Source of the DNA: Symsagittifera roscoffensis
Lineage: Eukaryota; Xenacoelomorpha; Acoela; Convolutidae
DNA: 64,000 bases
Reading direction: 5' to 3'
NCBI RefSeq assembly: GCF_963678635.1
Contig: NC_087068.1
Coordinates: 14,201,872-14,265,871, forward strand
Position numbers and translations under genes: made by a program
In this document: positions 33,401-45,390 of the stretch, in pieces
How the letters are laid out: each line of letters begins with the position of its first letter
How positions within the stretch are numbered: position 1 is the first letter of the stretch
Notes under the pieces: generated by a model
Databases searched by the model: none
Seen by the model: the letters and a program-made list of their open reading frames with translations, nothing else
What the model was told of the DNA's origin: nothing

Positions 33401-35512
33401 ATGAAGCGAAATAGGGTATCGATAACTGAAAAAAGAGTAACAGGAATAAAGCAAAAGCAAACCTCGTCGCAATGGAAAGTAACAGTACCAAATCCGAAAG
33501 TAATGAGAAAGAATATTTCAGTGAACATGGTCAATACAAGAAGCGTAAAGGAACATAAGACCAAGGAGAAAGCTATGGAAGAACCAACTGTTCTGGCTAG
33601 AGAAATCGATCTTGAGACACCAGATCAGAGTATTGACGGGGTGGAAAGTAAAAACCACGGAATTGACACCAATTCCAAATGCAGAAGAACAAGAGAAGAA
33701 AACAATTGATATTGTGGACGATCCAACAAGCAACACGCCAGAAACGATAAAAGACGAACCTCAAACAAAAAGAACGTCGCTAACAGAGAAGATTACAGCG
33801 ATGGTCGGGATGAAACCAAACGAGAAAGAGGAGGTGTTGCCGTTGACAGACAAATGCAAAATGTTTGGAACAGTTTCCGCAATTACAACAGACGCCAAAC
33901 AAGACGAAGAGCAGGCACACATAGAGCAATGGCTAACCAAGAAAAACAATTTCGCTTGAGCTGGGCAACTTGATGGCAAAGTTGGAGCAAATCGACAAGA
34001 AATTGAAATACAGCGAGGATGACCGCCAAGATATAAAAAGGGAGATACGACACAACAAGATTGAGAACCTAGACAACTGCTCTAACCTGGCAAGGGCGAC
34101 TGAAGAGAAGCTACAGCAGATGTCAGACAAAGTAGAGGCTACCGACACTGAGCGAGAGAAACATATCAAGAAGGATATGGAAGAAATGAAGAAACGGTAT
34201 GACACCGTGAACGAAAAATTATGGAAGCTAGATACCAGAATGGATACAATGGGCAGGGAACAAGCTGAAAGTTCTTGTGCCATACAATCCAAACTGGATG
34301 CTCTCTTGAGAAACTCTTTAGCACAAGATAAATTAGTGGTGGAAAAGCCATCGGGAACTAGAGTAGATTTCGTGGAACAACAGCGAAAGAAACGAGAATC
34401 AACACCGTTAGCACGAACTGATAGTAATATAAGGACGGCCATGAAAGTGGGAGTCTCAAACACAACAAGGGCAACAGAGGACTCAGGATCAAATACGGGT
34501 GTATAACCGGATGCCATGACATGGGCAAAAACCTGGGAAATGATGAACAGGACGCTTGAAGCATTCGCAACAAGGAACACAGACTCAGGTGACAGAGGCA
34601 GTGGCAAATCCAGGAAAAACTTCAAAAAACCGAAGGAATTCAAGGACGATTCAGATGGTTGCATTGATACATGGGTTGAGGTAATCAGAGTACATCTAGA
34701 ACAAGATAACTTGAACGACAAAAGGCAAGCCTGCACGGCAATACTGAGCAATTTAGAAGGCCCCGCACTAAAGTGCGTGGTAGCAAAGAAGGAGGAGGAG
34801 CGTGATACAGCGGACAAGATCTCCGAGATACTGTTGAACCGATTCGGGTCAGGGATGAAGGGCCATCAAGAGATGATGAGATATGAAAAAAGAAGGCAAA
34901 GGAAGACGACTCAATCAACCGGTTCCTGGATGATCTTGAGAGCTTGAGAAGAAGAAGCGAACCGGAAGAATCGACGAACAGAAGAAACTTCAGCATCGCT
35001 TCAAAGTTCATTGATGGGGTGAGAAGTGACGACTTGAGAACGATGCTGGCAACGTAATATACACTATCGAAGGATAATGCACCAACCCCAGAGGAGATGA
35101 GACAAAAGTCAAGAGAGTTCATGTCAATGAAACCAAAAAAGTACTCATACTCAGAAGGCAGGAACATGCAAGGGGGAGCAAGCCACAAAGTTCATCATGG
35201 TACAAGCGTAGAGACGACATGGGCAAACATAGGTCTTGCGCAAATTGTGGATCAGCGGATCATCATGTGGCGGATTGCACGACATACAAGCAGGGCATGA
35301 AGAGCTTGGATTACGCACCGGAGGAAAAGGACATGCATCAAACGGAGGAACATGAGTTTTACAGTGGCCTGATCATCAAGATAGGCGCGAGGTGTTTTTT
35401 CTGCAATCAAGAAGGCCAATTCAGAATAGACTGTCCATTGTTTTTGGGAGGCAGTGAAGAATCAGAATTACCCGAAACACAAACTAGCACTGACCGCAGT
35501 GCAAAATACTAG
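33401..35512 (+). pseudogene. Gag of copy B, broken
   Basis: It starts MKRNRVSITEKRV at an ATG equivalent to that of copies A and C. The coiled-coil region, capsid-like region (CIDTWVEVIRVHLEQD) and both knuckles (CANCGSADHHVADC; CFFCNQEGQFRIDC) are recognisable. The second knuckle has Gln in place of its His (GQF for GHF). Breaks occur near 33,650, 33,957, 34,504, 34,900, 35,055 and 35,200. Confidence 0.85.
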
Positions 35513-36997
35513 GAACAGACAAGCTGAAAACGATTTGAACAATAAAGAAGCAGCGAGTGGTGAATTGTCAACAAAGACAGTAAAGGCCGTGACACGAAAC
35601 AGTGATGCCACGGGGGCAGAGAAAAGAAACTCTCCAGAGATAAACTACGAGAGGGCAGCTGCAAAGGCGATCAACAAAAGGGAGCAAGACTTGGCGACGA
35701 AAGCAATCGTACAACGGCTTAAACAAGAGATCGAAAAACAGAGATTGAATGAGACGCTCGGTACGACAAGACCAGAACCAGAGACCGGAGAGAACTCGAT
35801 GGGCAAGGGCAACTGCAACACCTTGAAAATGGTAACTGGAAAACCATTTGGCATCACAAAAAATGGGGCAAGAATCCTGTCAATAATCACAGTGAGCGGC
35901 CACGAAGTAACAAGAAACCTGAGTGAACCCAGTGATCAGACAGTGATGCACTTAGATGTATACGCGGACTACTTGATTGCAATAAGCCCGCAAACTCCTT
36001 CTAGAGCTTAAGGGCGTTACTCCCGAGAGGTGATAGTAAATCAGTTTGCATAGACAACAGATACACAGAAGCCTATGGACCACATGAGGTCATGTTGAAT
36101 ATAGATGGTTCAAAAATCTAAACAAAAACGATGATAACATGTGATGAGGATCTAGCCGGGCAAATCTATGTTGGTAGAGAGGAACTAAAGGTGAGATCCA
36201 TTGGGCACTGTGCTATGCTGGAGGAGGATGCCATGCATCTGGGAACGGAAGCAGACGTGTCTGCACACGTATTAGACATATGTGGAAAGAAGACACAACT
36301 GCGTGGGTTGTTGGACACGGGAGCCGTCTTGAGTGTAAAACCAATTGAGACTTGGAGAAGCATGGGATTCGACAAAGATGACCTGATTGACTCAAGAATA
36401 CGTCTGTCAGCGGCAAACAAGGGGGCGCCTCGGGTTATGGGTAGGACACCAATAATAGCCCTAAACCTAGGAGAGCGCAATTTGTGGATAAGCTTTCTGG
36501 TGTTGGAGAATCTAGATGAGTCTGACCAATTCATTTTATGCAGAGATTTCATCAGGAATTTCGATGTAAAAATTGATCATAACAATGCAATGTTCAGGAT
36601 TCGGAACCCGGAAAGAAAGTACGTAGTTGAACCGGTAAATTTGATAATGGCGATTGAAAATAAGGCTCCAGTTTTGTTGAGTAGGAGGGTAAGGCTGAAA
36701 GCGAACGAAGCGGCAATAGTAAGCTTGCGGATGAAAAACTATAATGAACTAAGAGACAACAAGCCAGTATGCATAGTCCCAAATCCAAATAGTCAAAGTG
36801 CTGCTATTTTAGGAATATCCTTCTCGATAACCAAGAGTGGCCTCTGCGTCAGTGTCTTGTTAAATACGCTTGATATACCAATCATAATCCAGAGGGGGAG
36901 GAAGCTAGGATACGCACTGCCCGTGAAAAATAGATATGAAATGACTAAAAATGTGAAAGGGAACGAAGTTCTTGATTGCCCGAATCACAGGGATTAA
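35454..36997 (+). pseudogene. Linker and aspartic protease of copy B
   Basis: The frame 36,131-36,997 carries RGLLDTGAVLSV, the retropepsin active site with its DTGA intact, followed by the LGRDFI-like region now reading LCRDFI. Stops near 36,010 and 36,120 separate it from the linker. Length and order match copies A and C. Confidence 0.85.
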
Positions 36998-37016
36998 ATT
37001 TGTATCTTAAATGATA

Positions 37017-38560
37017 AAAAAAAATGTTCATCAGGTCTTGTGAAGTCACTTAAGTCAGACACAGACGATGGACTGTCGAGCTGTTCGAATTGTCCAGAAA
37101 GACCCACGCCAGAGGAATTGGAAATGGATAAACCAGTGTTACCAAGATTGAACATTTAAGGGTGAAGGTAACAAACGAACAGCTCGAAGCCATCAAGGAC
37201 GTTCAAGATAGGAATCAGGATGTTTTTTCGAGACATAAGGCAGACATTGGATGCTGCAACTTTGTAGAAAATGAAATAGAGCTAGAAGAATCGGAGGTAC
37301 CGCATAGGGAGGGGCGAGGCGTATGACCCCAAACAAATCGGATGCTTGTAAAAAAAGATAGAGAACCTACTAGAGTATGACATGATGCAACCATCCAAAT
37401 CACCGTGGGCGTGTGGAGTAGTGATGGCTAAAAAGAAGGGAGTCCAACTAGGTTGTGTTGTGACTTTCTATATCTGAACTCCGTCACGGTGAAGGATGCC
37501 TATCCCATACCTAGGATGGATGAAAGTCTCTCAAAATTAGGTTACGCAAAATTTTTCACAACTCTTGATCTAGGGTCGGCCTTTTGGCAGGTACCACTGA
37601 GGAAGCAAGAGAGAGACAAGACGGGTTTTGCATGCGAACTGGGATTGTTTCAATGGAAGAGTATGCCTCTTGGCCTCTGCAATGCGACAGCCACGTTCCA
37701 ACGACTAATGGCACAAGAGCTGACAAGCGTAACGAAGAAATATGGCAATTTAGTAATTTGCTACGTAGATGACGTGGTGATTGCAACACACCCACTGGAG
37801 GACCACATTGAACAACTGGACGAGGTGTTTGCGTGTATGAAGAGAACAGGTCTGAAGTCCAAGCCATCGAAGTGTGAAATTCTCAAGGACTCGATCAAAT
37901 ACCTGGGGAGAATGGTGTACAAACATGGTATTAGACCAGACCCAGATGCGGTGGAGGCAGTTTTGACTTGGAAATCGCCAAAAACAGAATACTACTTGAT
38001 GAGCTTCTTAGCTTTCGCAAACTATGAGTTCATCAAGGATATGCAGACAAAGTAGATCCAATGCAAGAACTCATGAGGCACAAGGGTAAGAAGTCACGTG
38101 GAATAACGCAGCGGAGGAATCATTCCAAAGAATAAAAACGGAGTTGTGCGAAGCACCAGTGCTGAGGATGCCGACGGAAAAGGGAATGTAGGTGCTGGAC
38201 ACGGATGCATCAGTGGTAGTGATCTCAGAAATACTCTACCAAGAACAGGAGTGGAACGGGAAGACAGTCTTGAGACCGATAGCTGACGGGAGCAAAGTCG
38301 TGAGTGATACAGAGTTGAAGTACGGAGCACCCAAAGCGGAAATGTTCGCGGTAGTGACCTTTGTAGAAAAATATAGATCATACCTGGGCAGCGAGCCATT
38401 CAAGCTACGATTCGACAACAGAGCACTCAGTTGGTTAAAAACGCACTCAATGGACCAGAGCTACATCGGGAGATGGATAGTGCGCCTGGATGGTTACGAC
38501 ATGATTATCGAGCACAAAACAAGGGAAAAACATCAGAACGCCGTCAGTTTGAGCAAAAAG
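37017..38560 (+). pseudogene. Reverse transcriptase and RNase H of copy B
   Basis: The RT core is open from 37,453 to 38,055, with FWQVPLRKQ, GLCNATATFQRLM and an intact YVDD (in CYVDDVVIA). The upstream part is frameshifted near 37,140, 37,310 and 37,450, and the finger motif RFCCDF is damaged. RNase H resumes with DTDAS near 38,200 and the LDGYDMIIEHKTR stretch. A frameshift near 38,040 and a stop (TAG at 38,188-38,190) lie between. Confidence 0.85.
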
Positions 38561-41396
38561 ACGGAGTTGTGCGAGATCCAGGAGCGAAAGGAGGCCGACA
38601 GGCCGGATATCAAAGATGGATTCTCGTTTACGGACAAGGAGACGTACGACAGTCTTCCACTCACGAGGTGGCTTGATAAGTCAGGGAAACCAATAGAGGA
38701 CCATCCCGAGCTACCAGCAGAACATGAGCCGAAAGAAATTCTCAAGAGAAAAACAGGAATGACAATGGAAATGATGCTCAAGTCGAAGATAGTAAGGGAA
38801 ACACTGAAAGCGAAAAGCTATGACCCCGATGAAGTGGAAAAAGGAAGGGTGACGATAAGAGAAGATCTGAGGAGGCTACTCGAGAAACTAGCCGACGATA
38901 AACCGTTAGCTCGGAACAACGATAAAGACAAACCGGAAGTCACCATATTGAAAAGAGGGGAAGCGGCTCAAGGCGAGGACTCAGTTATTAGGCAACATGA
39001 CGGCAAAGAAGTTGTGCGGACATTGATCGAGAAGATCCTAGAGGACATACTAAGACAGACTACGCTTCGTAAGAAGAAAATGACTTTAAAGAAGGAAGCC
39101 GAACACCTAGGACCAGAGGGTCCGGGGAGTGGTCGAAATCAGAAAGGTACAGTGAGGAAGAGAAATTGTCCGGGGAGTCGGATGAATGGGAAGATGACTC
39201 AGAGAAGAGTGGTGATGACCAAGACAGTCTTTGCACGATATTAGCAAAGGAGAAAATTAGGCACCACGACAGAGAACTACAAACTGACTCTTCCGCAGGA
39301 ACACACAATCTAGAGCAACAGGATGAGTGCGTAGGAAAAGAACTTGAGAAAATAGCGGTGCCAAGAAAACTATTCAGGGAGCTATCGTGCAAGTCAAACT
39401 TCAGGACGAACCAAGAAACGGATGATGATAGGGAGGTCTTGAACGGGATAATTTGCGTTAAACTAAAAGATGACATCCACAGTCCCGGAGAACTGAATGG
39501 TCAAATGATGGTATTGAAGGAACATGTCAAAGCGAGATACAGACTATCGGATCTGATACGAGCCCAGAAGAATGAAAAGATGACGAGCAATCTCTCCAAA
39601 TGGATCCGGGCTGGGGGCAAGGAAAAAGGAGACCTGGAGGAGGATAGTTACAAGACCTTGAGCCAGTTCTATAAGGTGAGAAGGGACTTACTTTATCACA
39701 CAGCTGATGGTGTGGTAGCCTGCAAGAGGAAAAATGAGGAAACGATATTACACAAGCATAATCTCATCATATTACCACAACTATACCAGACGGAAGTGTT
39801 GTTCAGATCGCACGACCAAATGGGAATTCAGGGGGTAGACAAGGTACAGCAAAAAACACTACACAGGTTTGATTGGCCAGGGCTGAGAAAGGTTTGCGAC
39901 AGGTGGGTGAACGCATGCTTGTCGTGTTTGCAAGTTTATGGAAAATTCGGAATTTAACGAGGTCGTGCAGATAGAGCATCAGAAGATCTGCATGACCGAA
40001 ACGGGATACAATCAGATACTGGTAATTATAGACCACTTCACGAAACTGGCAGAAGCGGTACCGTGTCAGACGGCCTCAGAGTAAGAGACTTGTGATCATT
40101 TGGATATCACGATATGGTTGTCCGATGACATCCCAGTCGGACAATGGAAAAGCCTTCGTGGGGGACTTGACAAAAGAACTGATGAGGAGATTGACCAAGC
40201 ACATTCAACAACCTACCATCCTCAAACGAACGGATTAATGAAGAGGCATAACAGAACTCTGGTGAACATGCTCAGGGTATATTGCTCGAGATACATGACA
40301 GATTGGGACAAATATCTACCACAGGTGGTAGGGGCGAACAACAGCACGCTGCATTCAACGACAGGAATCAGTCCTTTCATGATGTTGACTGGCAGGGAGA
40401 GAGCAATGCCCCTGACATTCTTCTATCCGGAATACGAAGGCAAGAAGACGTCGGCGCAGCCGTACGTGAAGGAAGCGGTCAAGAGACAACAAGAATTGAA
40501 CGAGCTCTGTAGAAAGAACACGGCGCAGGCACAAATGAGACAGCGGAAGAAGTACGATGAAAAGATACTTCAGGCAAAACCGTATGCATGCTGTAGGACA
40601 ATACGTCTGGGTGTTCCAGAATGTTATACCCCCAAAAGTGACTAAGAAGGTGCTGAAGAAATGGAGAGGACCGTTTATGATAACAGAGGTACACCAACAG
40701 GGCCGGTTCTATCGCTTGAGTACAGGGCGTGCGGCGCACTACGAAAATCTGAAACCTCACGTCCCATCTCCGGAAGATTGGTGTGTACCACAAAACATGG
40801 AAGGACTAGAGTACCAACTGGTAGAACCAGCATGTGAGGTGAACGAGAAAGGTACCAGAGAAAAAAATGACGGCAACGAGGACGTGAGCATGGATAATAA
40901 CGAGAAAATAGAGTTGGATTCGGACGAAGGGTCATTCGCGGAGGAAGATTGGAATGATCCAGAGCAGAACGAAGTACCAAAGTGGACAAAACCAGACCAA
41001 CCGATGACCACAGGGACAAGGAAAGGCGATCGCAAACGGACAGGCATGAGATACAACAGGTATGGTGACGACTTCTTGATTGACAAGATACAAGCCGATG
41101 AGATAGGAGAGGAGTTGGTGAACGTAGGCGACCTGATAGCTGATGAAGAATGGCAGATCATCAACGACAGCGAGAAATTCTTGCAAGAGGACTACTCCGT
41201 GCCGGAACGAGATATAGATCTGGAACAGAACGAGATAGAAAGAAGGGAAAGTACAAACCTGAGGGTACTGGAGTGGATGCATAATCTTGAGACTGACGAA
41301 AGGGAGGCGCAGAACATCCATCAAGTCGACGTGTCAGCAATGAAACACGTGAAGACAGGAAATCCACTATTTGGTTGGTGGAGTACCACCGGATAA
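38561..41396 (+). pseudogene. Linker, integrase and GPY/F tail of copy B
   Basis: A long acidic linker leads to an integrase zinc finger (SHDQMG, CLSCLQ). Two of the three DD35E residues are changed: the first Asp is Glu (QIEHQK, near 39,973) and the Glu is Lys (GLMKRHNRT, near 40,237). SDNG remains. About 40 bp after the CX2C are deleted. The GPY/F-like WRGPFMITEVHQQGRFYRL is intact. The protein ends in an acidic tail at 41,396; this tail is beyond the window in copies A and C. Confidence 0.85.
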
Positions 41397-41571
41397 CTTG
41401 AGCCCAGCACCATCGACGAGGACGTCGATAAATATTTTTGTCCGGGGAGTGGGGGTAGGATTTACCCACACCGAAAATTTGATGATAAAGAGGCTCAGGG
41501 AAGAGAGAGAGACTAACGGCTTGGAACTGGATCCGGAGGAAACCGAGCCTACCATAGGAAGAAATTCTTAA
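41371..41571 (+). other. Small open frame and internal PPT-like tract after pol
   Basis: A 66-codon open frame overlaps the end of pol in another phase. It resembles nothing I know and may be chance. Within it TTTTTGTCCGGGGAGTGGGG (41,435-41,454) is T-rich then purine-rich, nearly the same as GTCCGGGGAGTA just before the 3' LTR at 51,250. Confidence 0.4.
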
Positions 41572-41866
41572 AAATATTAATGGGGGGGGGGTTTAGGCTA
41601 GGCATGGGCAAAAGCATCTTAGTCTAAAAACAAATTCTATTTTCAGATTGATTTGCAAACTGAGTTGACAATCAAACTACACTCACTCGAGCAGAATAAG
41701 AGAAATCTCGAACGGTTCTTCACTAGCAGTACTAGAGGAGGATTTTTCTTGAGTTTAACTGGAAAGGTATTTCTTGAGTGGGCTTAGTAAAGGTATTTCT
41801 TGAGTTTATCTGGAAAGGTATTTCTCGAGTCGGTTGACACATGAGATCGCTAGAAAAGAATCAACG
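41572..41866 (+). other. Spacer between pol and the accessory module
   Basis: It begins with a run of ten G (41,582-41,591). Three near-copies of AAAGGTATTTCTYGAGT lie between 41,762 and 41,831, about 30 bp apart, with a related CTTGAGTTTAACTGG before them. TTCTATTTTCAG (41,635-41,646) would fit a splice acceptor for a subgenomic message; this is speculative. Confidence 0.5.
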
Positions 41867-43594
41867 ATGGCGGATCTTTTCTGGAAATCTATGCCAGCAG
41901 CATTCAAAAGACCTACCCTTGATGAGCTATACAAGCGCTTCAGGGACCTCGATTATACGCAAGTGGATGAAAGACTGGTGGTAATGTTGAATGCCATCCT
42001 GCAACTGGAAGCGCAAGGCGAGTGCAGGGAGTCAGTGATGGAAGCCGTGTTGATGGTGGAATACACTTCAGACGGAGTATCAAACCAGGAGCAGAAAAGA
42101 TGGCTATCCTGGGATATGGATGGAGGCCTGAGAGGGCATGACCTTGCGAGGAACCCTGGCTTGAGTAGCGACACGGAATATGGTGCAGGAGAATTTCCAC
42201 TTCCGACCAGACCTCCAGCAGGAGCGGCGACTCAGTCCACACGTAAGCCACCGTCAAAGTTCCGCTCGCAACAAACAGAGGAGTCGTATCCGGATCTCGG
42301 CAGCATGAAGAGAGAGTTGGAAAGGGCCCAAAGGGAACGGGAAAGCCATTCTGGATAGGCATCAGGCGACTCTTGAAGGGGATCAAGCCAAGCTTGATCG
42401 CGAGCAGGCAATACTTGAGCGGGACAAGGCGACTCTTGATTGGGACCTGCTGATGGCAGAACGAGTGCAAGAGCAGAGGCTACAAAAACGCGTAGCCAAT
42501 TGTGACCAAGTAAAATCAGAACTAAAGCGACCACAAAGGAGGCAGCAAGCGGTCGCGAGTGGGAAAGAGAAAAAGAGGACTACGACTGAACCGACTGTCA
42601 CAAGATCAAGATCGGAGTCGCGAATGGAGGTAGACGAAGCTCCTCGAGCAGGCGGTCGCTTCAACTTGGACCGTCCGGCCCAAGAAAACATGAATGAGGG
42701 CCTGGAAGCATGGACGACTCCCGAGCCCGTTCCTTCCCTGCGCAATCTAGAGGCAAACCCAGTTAGGCCTTTAATGGAAATCTCACTGCCGGGTTTGACG
42801 CCCAGTTCAACTAGTAGTAGCCAAACCGGGACGGGCACGTCGCGCCTCAGGGAGTTGCAAGAGAAGTTGCAGTCAAGGGCTCGAGAGATTTCAACGACCA
42901 CCGACCCGGAGAGATCACCTAGTGAGGAGCGTAGTGATCTCGAGTTACAAGAAGAGCGTTAACGGCAGGTACCACCGACATAATCGAGAAGACTGGAGGC
43001 TCCGCAACGAGAGAGAAGAGATGCCTTCAATGACGCTACTTGGGCAGAGAACTTCGTACAACTGAGAATACCCGAAGACACGATACACTTGATAATAGGG
43101 GACAGTCTCGTCCGAGTTCTGACGAAGATCCAGGCCCATTGGCAAGTGGGAATCTTGAGTTTCTCAGGCGCAGCGATGCCCCAGATGTTGGCGTCCCTGC
43201 AGATGCTGGAGATGAGGAAGGTATACACAGTTACGTTGATGATGGGAACCAACGACGTGTCCAGGGGCGAGGCAAGAAAAATGATGAGGCTGCAAGACGA
43301 AGTGAGCTTCATTCTTGACGAGCTAAAAATTTACTTGGAGCCAACAATCCTCACCATCTGCACCGTTCCCTATAACATGATGGCGGACCAGAATGCGAGG
43401 GAGATCAATGAGAGGTTGCGATAATCAGACAAATCCAGCAGAGAAGTGTGCTGCCCATGAGAGTGCTTGATGTAGCGAGAATGATGGAAGATTCCCTGCC
43501 GGAGGATGCATCCTTGGTTGGTATCCACCTCGACAGGCCAAGGGGCACAGAGTGGCTGAATGGCGTCTTCCAGAGGCATTTTAAATTTCCTTGA
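41867..43594 (+). pseudogene. Accessory frame X1: coiled coil plus SGNH-hydrolase-like domain
   Basis: It starts MADLFWKSMPAAFKRP at 41,867. Residues about 150-210 form a strong coiled coil (REQAILERDKATLDWD), reached after a frameshift near 42,340. A basic/acidic Ser-Thr-rich linker follows. After two stops (42,960 and 42,984) comes HLIIGDSLVR (GDS at 43,098-43,106), then FSGAAMPQM (block II Gly), MMGTNDV (GTND at 43,245-43,256), and after a shift near 43,422 GIHLDRPRG (His at 43,526). These are blocks I, II, III and V of SGNH/GDSL hydrolases. The Asp expected three residues before the His is Val (GTT, one change from GAT). SGNH esterase domains are known in CR1-type LINE ORF1 proteins, but I know of none after gypsy pol. 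Confidence 0.72.
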
Positions 43595-43692
43595 GTCGGA
43601 TCTACTGGAGAGGGGGCAGTTCACCTTTGGTCCACCCCCGATACCTCCCTTCTTCCTAGCCTTGGTCGGTAACTGATCGCTTCGGGGGAAGG

Positions 43693-45390
43693 ATGGACTC
43701 GAGAGGAAGCTCAGCTAGTAGCAGAAGCAGTCAGTTGAGGTCGACACCCATGGAAGGAGACGAGGAGGAATCTTCTACGCCCCAGAACTCTGTTTTGTCG
43801 TCAGTGGTGGTGGTAGACAGCAAGAAGAAGGTGGAAGGTCCGGGGGAAGCAAGCAGAACCCGGTACCTGGAGCGAGTGAAGGATTTGGATCTTGAGGATT
43901 TAGCCTGCCGACAAGAGTTGACGGAGGCCTTGGGGATCAGTAGGTTGTCGAATGAGGACTTGAGCAATCACTATTCTGTGGACTGGCTAAATGCCCATGA
44001 GGCGCGTTTCTCCCAAGCCAAGACACTGGAGACGGCGGACTTGACGGGAGTTCCCCAGAGATCAATAATGGGGCCAGTCAATTACAGACCTCTCAAAGAG
44101 CTGGGAAGTTCAGGCCCCATAGTGGAGCCGTCCAAGCATCGGACTAGTGTGGCCAGGATCAGAGTGGCGATCCCCGCGCAGCTTAGGGCGGTGGACAAGC
44201 TTCTTGAGCCAAAGAGTATGGGATTTCCTGATACAGCCTACATGAGTGCGAAACTTGCGGAAGACCCAAGGTACGGGAGATCCTGTGGAGCTACACGGCT
44301 GGCCAAGACATTAGCAGTCTATGACAGGTCTGATCCTGGAGCAGCGAGAGCGATTATTGTAGCGGGGTTGGACTTTGATGGGACGTCACAGAAGTTGTTT
44401 TGGCCAGAAACCTTGGTGTACCTACTACCAGGGGCGGAGTTAAATCAAATGTTGACCCTGATCGTAGCGATAAAGTCAGAGACACCGTGTGAGCCGGAGC
44501 TTTTACTATTCGCGGGAATGAATGATCATCTGCAGGCGGCGGGACTGTTAGAGCCTCTGAGAAGCGGAGAGTCTACAACAAAGAAGATCTGGGAGGCGAT
44601 TCAGACGCTGTTTGCAGCAATGAATGAAGTGCAGGAACTGGTGGCATCCCGGTGGGATCGAAGACGAGAGTGGTATTCGCGTCATCACCGGGTTACGCGA
44701 GTATGCCACCTGCTTTACAATTCGTTTACGCCATGTTAGTTCTGATTGCAGAGGGAAACGGATGGCGGATGCTGATGGCGGCCCCAAATCGTGAGCTAGA
44801 ACCGGTGAACTTGAGACTCTTCGGCGGATGTGTCCCACGCTCTAACGGACTTTTACGAACTTGCGGACATCCTGATCGTCCTGGACGAGGTCCTTTGTCT
44901 TGAGGTGTCGAACCTCGCCCGACAACTGAAATTCAACCCGGAATTGGGGGATGACCATCCAGTGATAACTCATCTGACAGCCTGCCTGTGGTTCCGGAGT
45001 GGAGTCGACGATCACGAGTTCCACTAGCAAGGCGAGGGGACCAAACAACGAGAGAAAGAATATGGCGGCAGCTGAAAAACAAGTGGAATCGATGGTATAC
45101 CGTCTAACACAAGAGCGAGGAAGATGGCCGTTCCTGACCCCGAGACTTGAGAATGTGACGGACAAGACGAGAGAAAGTGCTCCACCACTAGTGAAGCAGA
45201 TATGGGAGTTTCTGGAGGAACAGCTGGAAGTGGCAGAAGAGAGAGAGAGATGACAGTGGGGAGATTCGTCACGGCTGCAAACGAAGTGACTATAGGAGGA
45301 TTCTGGAGAGAACACGCGAAGGGCGAACTGAGGACCCGGAGGTCACACGAGATCTTGAGATTCTTGAGTCGTTGTTGGGAGAAGGAATAA
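43693..45390 (+). pseudogene. Accessory frame X2: divergent SGNH-like protein
   Basis: It begins MDSRGSSASSRSSQLRS and is open for 348 codons, then continues in other frames after shifts near 44,650, 44,820 and 45,000, about 565 codons in all. The middle part parallels X1: IIVAGLDFDG where block I should be (no serine), LPGAELNQML (block II), LLFAGMNDHL (GMND at 44,515-44,526), and SADVSHAL (DVSH at 44,827-44,838). Spacing from block I to block III is similar to X1 (about 50-55 residues). I infer a second SGNH-fold protein that lost the nucleophile. The C-terminal 120 residues are helical and match nothing I know. X3 follows at once. Confidence 0.6.

Noticed and set aside
41371..41571. Separate small gene overlapping the end of pol
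   Set aside because: It is only 66 codons with no motif, and the open phase is easily due to chance; kept as a low-confidence note.
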